Shown here: positions 7,180 through 12,500 of the stretch, in pieces
Numbering within the stretch: position 1 is the stretch's first letter
Layout: each line of letters starts with the position of its first letter
Assembly (NCBI GenBank): GCA_963170055.1
Contig: CAUJGJ010000444.1
Coordinates: forward strand, 215,001-227,500
Source of the DNA: Halisarca cf. caerulea
Taxonomy: Eukaryota > Porifera > Demospongiae > Chondrillida > Halisarcidae
Direction of reading: 5' to 3'
DNA: 12,500 nt
Made by a program: the position numbers and the translations under genes
Notes under the pieces: generated by a model
Database searches by the model: none
Told to the model about the DNA's origin: nothing
Seen by the model: the letters and a program-made list of their open reading frames with translations, nothing else

Positions 7180-7410
7180 TGCAAACAAGTGTGTCTATTT
7201 CAATACCCGTTCTTCACAGCTTTCTTCAACGATAACCTCGACGACAACGACGTCAACGAATGGGTGGTCCGTAGTCTCAGGCCCACCAACATGAAGAACT
7301 AGCCCACCAACACGACGCCGAGGGTGTGGTCTGGCGTGCGAGGTCCGTGTGTCGACAATGTGGGAGAACCCTGTTATTTCCAGTATAATTGAGTAGGCGT
7401 GTCAATGGGT
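7180..7410 (-). promoter_or_regulatory. presumed 5' leader and promoter of the ubiquitin-like gene
   Basis: This short GC- and CpG-richer stretch lies directly upstream of the minus-strand start codon. I see no clear TATA box. The minus strand carries a 30-codon frame starting at 7292 that ends before the main start, a possible upstream ORF. GCCCACCAACA occurs twice, at 7281-7291 and 7303-7313. The assignment rests on position only. Confidence 0.35.
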
Positions 7411-7645
7411 TCAAAAGGATTTATTAAGTCTCGAAAGGCATTCCAAACCGACTAATTTTTCAACTATCCAATTACTTCTTAGGCGCTTGAATCCACTCCT
7501 GTCACTACAGAAGTCAAGGTAGAATGCACATGTATATAATATTATATGCACCCACAACAATTGCAACACTAAACACAATAATAATATTAATAATATATAT
7601 ATAGTATACGTACCTGATCTGCATTGTAATACCGAAGCTTCCATG
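7411..7645 (-). CDS. weak two-exon candidate, 3' end of an upstream gene
   Basis: A good donor ATCAG|GTACGTATAC (after 7613) and an acceptor CTTCTGTAG|TG (7505-7506) frame two short open stretches. The second, 7411-7504, can read DRSGFKRLRSNW, then VEKLVGLECLSRLNKSF, and a stop. All three frames of the first piece are open, so the phase is undecided, and it abuts a dispersed repeat. No family is recognised, and it may be chance. Confidence 0.2.
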
Positions 7646-7697
7646 CACCCCTGGCCAAAATTTCAATCTTGGATAAAACCCTGGCATGGTTCTGGCT
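7645..7697 (+). repeat. dispersed repeat, copy 1
   Basis: These 53 bp, containing CCCCTGGCCAAAAT and TTGGATAAAACCCTGGCATG, match 8653-8705 at 49 of 53 positions. A similar CAGGGTTCTATCCA stretch lies inverted at 7952, at the end of a hAT-like element, so this is probably a fragment of a transposon end. Confidence 0.8.
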
Positions 7698-7740
7698 CAG
7701 CTAGCTTGTTATACAAGTCACCTTCAAATTCAGCTACATA

Positions 7741-7926
7741 CAGTCAAACCTCGTTAGTGAGTACATGCATCTGGGGACCCTCCAAATTGCTACTCACTAT
7801 CAGTAGTACTTGCTAACCATATAGATTAGTATTATGGATTTTATAAGCTGGGGTAACATATCCTTGTACTTCCTAACCAGGTATTACTCATTAACAGTGA
7901 GTGTTCTTACTAACGAGGCTCTACTG
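7741..7926. mobile_element. pogo/mariner-like MITE, TTAGTGAG type
   Basis: The left end is CAGTCAAACCTCGTTAGTGA, preceded by TA. The right end read in reverse is CAGTAGAGCCTCGTTAGTAA; its flank is TG, probably a mutated TA. Inside, TACTCAC/TTGCTAACC-like words recur. There is no transposase. Confidence 0.75.
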
Positions 7927-7951
7927 TGCATAGATTGCCTGTACATACTTG

Positions 7952-8210
7952 CAGGGTTCTATCCAGTGGGTGGCCAGGAGAAGCTTTGATCCGCCCCAAA
8001 CTCAAGCTCCAGCTTCCATCCCCAAAATTCCAACTAATTGTTGTGCCAACTAAGAGAAGGCCCTGTTTGAGTGTCCAGATCAGCCTAAAATGGCCTCAAG
8101 ATATCGATACCACCTTATTTATCCTCAAACATTAACTCCAATTTTCCCTGAGGTGCATGCGTATACCCCCAGGTCGACCCTCAGCCCCCCACTTAAAATA
8201 TTATAACCCT
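7952..8210. mobile_element. probable hAT-like non-autonomous element
   Basis: The left end is CAGGGTTCTATCCAGTGGGT. The right end read in reverse has AGGGTTATAATATTTTAAG followed by TGGGGGGCTGAGG. The two share AGGGTT, AGTGGG and GGC blocks with gaps. No 8-bp target duplication was found. It has no coding capacity that I recognise. Confidence 0.4.
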
Positions 8211-8310
8211 ATGATACCATGTACGCATCTACACCTAGCTTCTACATCCCTACACGTACTGCATGTGTATGTGTGTTATAGAGTCTGACGTCTACATACA
8301 GTAGTATATA

Positions 8311-8483
8311 CAGTGAAACCTCTTAAAACAAACTCCCCAATAGTGGAAACTTCTCTATAACAAACTACTCTTGTGGGTCCGAATGGATTGCCATGTATAT
8401 AAAAAACCTCTGAATAGTGGAAACCTCTGTATAGCAAACTGTTTTTCAGTCCCCAAAGTGTCCGTTATGGAGAGGTTCCACTG
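8311..8483. mobile_element. pogo/mariner-like MITE, ATAACAAAC type
   Basis: This is a 173-bp element flanked by TA (8309-8310 and 8484-8485). The left end is CAGTGAAACCTCTTAAAACA and the right end is TTATGGAGAGGTTCCACTG. Inside, AACAAACT-like and AGTGGAAAC words each recur two to three times. There is no transposase. Confidence 0.85.
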
Positions 8484-8535
8484 TATACCACATATGTACA
8501 TATCCACCCCCTTCTATACTTTGTAATTACCCTCA

Positions 8536-8554
8536 CCCCCCCCCCCCCCCCCCC
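8536..8554 (+). repeat. poly-C run (C19)
   Basis: There are nineteen consecutive C, preceded by short C-rich stretches. It can form an i-motif, or a G-quadruplex on the other strand, and its length is uncertain in sequencing. Confidence 0.95.
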
Positions 8555-8652
8555 ATAATTATTATGCTGAAAGAAACCCTGCAGCTATAGCTATATTATG
8601 TACATACTGTACATACTAATAAAACTATGCTCATGTCCTACACAGCAGACAT

Positions 8653-8705
8653 GTACCCCTGGCCAAAATTATAATCTTGGATAAAACACTGGCATGGTTC
8701 TGGCT
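8653..8705 (+). repeat. dispersed repeat, copy 2
   Basis: This is the second copy of the 53-bp repeat at 7645-7697, same orientation, four differences. The similarity stops sharply at both ends. Confidence 0.8.
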
Positions 8706-8821
8706 ACCCTCTCTCTGGGCTACATTATGCAACATCCCAATTGCAATGGGCTCACTGAATGGTGTTGTTAATAAAATTATTTATGATGCGCATGCATGCA
8801 TGCATGGATGGGGTAAAGTGT

Positions 8822-9153
8822 TGAGCTGATGAAACAGCGACCATGGAATACGGACGGCAAAGGCGCAGTCTACATCTGCCGAGTTATTGGAGAAGGTAAA
8901 TCCTCTTGATCCAATTGCATGCGGAGGAGCCACGAAAGATAATTGTGTAATATATATATTATCATGACATGGTCTCATGTAGTGTTTAGGTGTAATGCCA
9001 CAAGTTGCAAATTAAATGACCAGTTAACGTTTCATGTTGACAGTGTTCAACTCAGTACGTGCCCTCATCGTTCTTTTGGTCTATTACGAATCACAATGTA
9101 CTTGTATTGAACCTCAAAACATTAGAATACTGCAATGTACGCTTCATATTTTG
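8822..9153 (+). CDS. weak two-exon candidate on the plus strand
   Basis: A GC-richer stretch ends at a strong donor GAGAAG|GTAAAT (8895). One of its frames reads HGIRTAKAQSTSAELLEK in phase 0. A second stretch, 9044-9153, has acceptor GTTGACAG|TG and donor TTTTG|GTAACT and reads, in the matching phase, YVPSSFFWSITNHNVLVLN then LKTLEYCNVRFIF. The acceptor of the first piece is poor (AAACAG without a pyrimidine tract) and other frames are also open, including one on the minus strand. No family is recognised. Confidence 0.25.
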
Positions 9154-10086
9154 GTAACTTTCAAGTCTTGTATGCTGATTCAACTATTTTGTGAGTTTTG
9201 TTCAATCTTTCACAATGTATTTACAATTAACTTAACAAATTGACCCAAATTGAATCTGTTTCCAAATTGCTGGCTTACAAATTCATGTAAAGGTGGACTA
9301 TACTCAGTATCTATAGATAGCCCACACACATGCACATAATACCACTCACTTTACATTCACCCCAACATAGCTATTAGCCCTTCTTCACCAATACCCATGT
9401 GCTACAAGGTGTTGCTGATTGATGCTCTGCTTCATGGATGAAGCTTTGACAAAGGTATGCTTCCTCACTTTGAGCTTCACGCATGGACGGGATTCTGTTG
9501 CATGCGTGCATGTCATCTCACCCTGAGGGACTGTTAGCCTAACCTTAAAATATGGTTTATAAATATGCTAACTCATGCTATGCCATTCACTTGATGTCCC
9601 GGCATCATTGATGACACGGACAGTCAGAACTAATTACATGGAAGTGTCTAGCTAGGCCCTACTAAAGCACAAAATTTTTAATAACTTAGTTTGTGTTTAA
9701 CTCAGTGACACACAACATGCTTTAAGCTTTAAAATTAAGAATCATTTAAATTTAAATAATTAGTTGATATATGAAATGAATATTAATCTGCACTATGAAT
9801 TTGAAGCACAACTCCAGCCATACAATGCCATATGTCATTGATTCAGAAGTAAATAGTAAACATTATACTGTAGCAAAAAAAATGTCACTACACACAAAGC
9901 CCAGTGTGAGTAGGGATTATCCTTATAGTGTTACAAACGTACACTTATAATAATTACTACAAAAGAGAACTCAAGCCCTATAATGGTCCACTCTAGTTAT
10001 CATGCTGCAATTTAGGTTTGATGAATGCGGCCAGTTATTTGTGTATGCACTCATCTCATGCTAAGCGATTGACTACCAGAAGGAAG
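9154..10086. other. 3' flank of the cyclase gene; no clear gene
   Basis: The stretch is AT-rich and is where the 3' UTR of the minus-strand cyclase would lie. I saw no canonical AATAAA on the minus strand between 10087 and about 9600; an ATTAAA variant lies near 9675. No other gene or clear repeat is visible. Confidence 0.45.
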
Positions 10087-10157
10087 CTAATTCATAACAG
10101 CAAACAGGAGGAAGATAAAAACTGCAGTGAAGGAAGCTTGGGCTGTAGTAGATGAAC
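10087..10157 (-). CDS. ADP-ribosyl cyclase, last exon (GPI signal)
   Basis: The acceptor is ACTTATAG|GT (AG at 10158-10159); the stop TAG is at 10087-10089. The phase-1 start joins exactly to the phase-1 donor at 11860, making a Gly codon across the junction. The peptide is GSSTTAQAS followed by FTAVFIFLLFAVMN and stop. A small-residue site (Gly-Ser-Ser), a short spacer and a hydrophobic C-terminus with no charged tail form a typical GPI-anchor signal. This would place the enzyme on the outer face of the plasma membrane, like vertebrate CD157 (BST1) and unlike CD38, which has an N-terminal membrane segment. The intron before it is 1,702 bp and full of repeats. Confidence 0.82.
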
Positions 10158-10205
10158 CTATAAGTATTGCAAATGAATTATATATGTTATAGCAATTAAG
10201 AATAA

Positions 10206-10544
10206 TGTGTGTGTGTGTGTGTGTATGTGTGTGTGTATGTGTGTGTGTGTGTGTTTGTGTGTGTGTGTTTGTGTGTACGTGTGTGTGTGTGTGTTTGTGT
10301 GTACGCGTGTGTGTGTGTGTGTGCATGCGTGTGTGTGTGTGTGTGTGTGTTTGTGTGTACATGTGTGTGTTTGTGTGTACGTGTGTGTGTGTGTGTTTGT
10401 GTGTACGCGTGTGTGTGTGTGTGTGCATGCGTGTGTGTGTGTGTGTGTGTTTGTGTGTACATGTGTGTGTGTGTACGTTTATGTGTGTTCGTGTGCATTC
10501 GTGTGAGTATGTGTGTGTGTGTGTATGTGTATGTGAGTGCGTGT
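10206..10544 (+). repeat. (TG)n array with a 100-bp higher-order duplication
   Basis: TG repeats are interrupted by TTTGTGTGTACG, GCATGCG and TACATG markers. The marker order repeats with a 100-102-bp offset: 10268/10370, 10294/10394, 10323/10423 and 10350/10450. All long reading frames here are repeat artefacts. The array lies in the last intron of the cyclase gene. Confidence 0.95.
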
Positions 10545-11084
10545 GTTATCCAGTTGACATGAGGGGCTGCTTAGTAATCTCTTGTGAAGCTTAAGCCTGT
10601 CGCCAGCAGGTGTATGGTGCTTTTAGGGGGGTGAAAACTGAGACACTCAGCAGTTTACAGGTAAAATCCTACCTGTCAGCCTCAATCACTGGAAACGTTA
10701 AATATGACTTGGGTATTTCATTATCAGACTCTTAGTGTATGGGGTGCTGGTCATTGGCTGGTGCCCTAGATGCTATTAGCCTGGATATTACTGAGTTTAG
10801 GGTTGGGAATCACTGCTGCTGTGAGTTAGGTGGATACACCATCACTCTTCAGCTGCAGCCCAGCCTTCCCCATCTTGTGGGGCTTGCAACCTCACAGATG
10901 GGCAACCCCTGAAGGCAAGAGGGGGGCATTGATGGTGATGGTGGGGGTAGCTGGGCCCATATTCAGTGGGTCTCTCCCTCACTGACGTCTAGCTGGTAGC
11001 TCACCCCATTGGACCTCTTTGGGGCCCAACAGAGGAGACCACAATAAAAGCCTGCATTGCAGGCTGTGGTATTACAAGATACAA
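10545..11084. other. 540-bp unassigned block between two TG arrays
   Basis: This is GC-richer than its surroundings and has no recognisable coding frame. At 11038-11070 it holds a hairpin: ACCACA pairs with TGTGGT and GCCTGC with GCAGGC, with AATAAA in the bulge. It ends directly in a TG array. This may be the 3' part of a retroposon whose tail became the TG array, but no family is recognised. Confidence 0.4.
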
Positions 11085-11088
11085 GTGT

Positions 11089-11131
<43 letters not shown>

Positions 11132-11252
11132 ACGTGCGTTCGTGTGTGATCGTGTGTGTGACACTGTGCATGTGTGTACGTATGTGTGTGTGCATGTGTG
11201 CTTGTGTATGTGTGTGTGTCTGTGTGTGTGTGTGTGTGTGCGTACATGTGCA

Positions 11253-11316
<64 letters not shown>
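11085..11316 (+). repeat. (TG)n array with interruptions
   Basis: Two pure TG stretches (about 11096-11128 and 11258-11316) flank a mixed part with TTTGACGTGCG, ATCGTG and CATGTG interruptions. It lies in the last intron of the cyclase gene. Confidence 0.95.
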
Positions 11317-11317
<1 letters not shown>

Positions 11318-11393
11318 ATAATGTTATCTATGCCTATTACAAGAAGAATGATTTTAGGGTTACTATATGTTAATATCTCCAACTTGAGGTGTA

Positions 11394-11589
11394 CACTGAA
11401 ACCTCTATTAAAGGACACCTCCGAATTGCAGCCACCTCCTTAAACGGGACACCATTGCTCTGTCCTATTTGAAGTCCCTCACATTGACATGTGTACATTA
11501 AATTTTGAATCCTCCAAAATAAGGACACCTCCATACACAGGACAGCTTACTGTGGTCCAAGGGGTATCCTTATTATAGAGGTTCCACTG
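11394..11589. mobile_element. pogo/mariner-like MITE, AAGGACAC type
   Basis: The left end is CACTGAAACCTCTATTAAAG, preceded by TA (11392-11393); the right end is TTATAGAGGTTCCACTG, followed by TA (11590-11591). AAGGACACCTCC-like words occur in the left part and middle and inverted at the right. The element is about 196 bp with no transposase, and its right end is the source of the satellite that follows. Confidence 0.82.
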
Positions 11590-11807
11590 TACAGGACAGC
11601 TTACAGTGGTCCCAATGGTGTCCTTATTATAGAGGTTTCACTATACAGGACAGCTTACTGTGGTCCCAGTGGTGTCCTTATTATAGAGGTTCCACCGTAC
11701 AGGACAGCTTACAGTGGTCCCAATGGTGTCCTCATTATAGAGGTTTCACTATACAGGACAGCTTACTGTGGTCCCAGTGGTGTCCTTATTACAGAGATTC
11801 ATAGTAT
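11538..11807 (+). repeat. 54-bp tandem repeat, five copies, from a MITE end
   Basis: Units start at 11538, 11592, 11646, 11700 and 11754, an exact 54-bp step. Each begins CAGGACAGCTTAC and ends with the MITE right terminus plus TA. Two variants alternate: units 1, 3 and 5 have TTACTGTGG, units 2 and 4 have TTACAGTGG with TTTCACTATA, which implies growth by a 108-bp dimer. The plus strand is open in one frame throughout (54 is a multiple of 3) but has no start codon. Confidence 0.95.
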
Positions 11808-11859
11808 AACTGAGCAATTTATCAAATACAATGCCGGTTGATATTAAGCAAACACATAC

Positions 11860-12500
11860 CTGCTTGTTGCTCCTTCCGAATGATTGGTACAATTATTCCC
11901 GCAAGTCTACGTTGTTCAGTTACATTGTTAGTCTTTGCTTCACCAAAGATATCATAGCAAGTGTAACCGGGAGTGCCATACCTAGATTTAGCGGCATTTT
12001 CCAGAGTCGCCAAGCTGCCCTCACCACAGCTCTCCCCCATGCCATGACGGTGGACATCAAACACAACAAGCTTGGTTACACGAGGTGGTTGGAGGGCAGG
12101 AAACTCGTAGATTCCAAAGAAGTTACCAGGCTGATAGGTTCCTCCGGGACGCTCTCCCCATGACAACCAAAACGCTGTCCCCTTTGCATTGTTACCGAGC
12201 ATGCACGAGAAACTGGCCCAGAAGGATGTTGTCGCATTGGGAGGACAAGGGTTTGTGTAATCGATACCTCCGGAAGCACTTCCACACCAACAGGCATCCA
12301 CTCCCAGACCGTTGATTATCTCAGAAGACACAAGTGTAAAAGAACTACAAATGTTCTCGTTCATCCCGCTGACAAAATCCGTTATCATTGGCGTGCCGGA
12401 CCAAAACAAGGCCTCATTCGGTCCAGGAGTAACCGGCAACTGAGCAAAATAGTTGTCGTAACTGGAGATGTTCACGTCCGTGGGGTCCTTCCCAACGAAG
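11860..12500 (-). CDS. ADP-ribosyl cyclase (CD38/CD157 family), 5' end off-window
   Basis: ADP-ribosyl cyclases convert NAD to cyclic ADP-ribose and ADP-ribose, calcium-releasing messengers; the catalytic domain is extracellular or luminal. The window shows 213 codons, open to its right edge. Numbering from the first full codon, the family marks are LFWSG (Trp33, like CD38 Trp125), CSSFTL (51-56), WCG (71-73), IDYTNPCP (79-86), SFWASFS (Trp94, like CD38 Trp189), NFFGIYEF (Glu132, like catalytic Glu226) and LQPPRV (136-141). Seven Cys (51, 70, 72, 85, 99, 158, 181) fit the disulfide-rich fold. Three N-glycosylation sites are visible: N10, N88 and N192. The usual TLEDT motif reads TLVSS here. 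The donor is GCAG|GTATGTG at 11858-11859, phase 1, joining the GPI-signal exon at 10157. The first residues align with the CD38 region before LLWSG, so only the N-terminal part and signal peptide are missing. Confidence 0.93.

Noticed and set aside
7220..7302. Plus-strand terminal exon candidate (CTTCACAG acceptor, FFNDNLDDNDVNEWVVRSL, stop)
   Set aside because: It looks coding by third-position C, but it overlaps the presumed leader of the minus-strand ubiquitin-like gene and no upstream plus-strand exon was found.
9034..9243. 69-codon plus-strand frame
   Set aside because: Cys/Leu-rich with no motif. Another frame of the same stretch looks more coding-like and has splice sites.
10087..11443. 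Long His/Thr- and Cys/Val-rich reading frames on both strands
   Set aside because: They are translations of CA/TG arrays. Only the last 23 codons near 10087-10157 are real, as the separate cyclase exon.
11538..11807. CRISPR-like array
   Set aside because: Units are contiguous 54-bp tandem repeats with no variable spacers, in an animal genome.
11830..12315. Plus-strand and alternative minus-strand frames over the cyclase exon
   Set aside because: They are shadows of the cyclase reading frame, which carries all the family residues.

Overview
This window is nuclear DNA of an animal. It has spliced genes with short introns (70-115 bp in the best-resolved gene), a metazoan-type ADP-ribosyl cyclase with a GPI tail, many small DNA transposons, and long CA/TG arrays. 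A marine invertebrate, perhaps a sponge, is my best guess; the sequence alone does not settle it. All three better-supported genes lie on the minus strand.

Layout. 1-442: a CpG-richer block of unclear nature ending near a G23 run. 443-2943: four exons of one or two unrecognised minus-strand genes, all bounded by phase-1 introns, with a hAT-like element and a TA-flanked MITE in the largest intron. 2944-5400: mostly non-coding and repeat-derived, with weak exon candidates and a tRNA-derived SINE. 5413-5720: a tandem duplication with a MITE in one copy. 6573-7179: a four-exon NEDD8-like ubiquitin-fold gene. Its third coding exon is split by a perfect 108-bp palindromic element with 9-bp target duplications, which puts a stop codon into the reading frame. 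7400-8710: MITEs and dispersed repeats. 8822-9153: a weak two-exon candidate on the plus strand. 10087-12500: the 3' part of a GPI-anchored ADP-ribosyl cyclase (CD38/CD157 family). Its last intron holds two TG arrays, a 540-bp unassigned block, and a 54-bp satellite grown from the end of a MITE.

The genes show no functional link to one another. The most interesting signals are the palindromic insertion in the ubiquitin-like gene, that gene's missing C-terminal di-glycine, the MITE-derived satellite beside the cyclase splice donor, a short exon whose two splice sites lie in repetitive DNA, and a group of MITEs that share a terminal sequence but each reiterate their own internal word. Exon boundaries were inferred by eye from GT/AG sites, phase and similarity; no transcript evidence was available.
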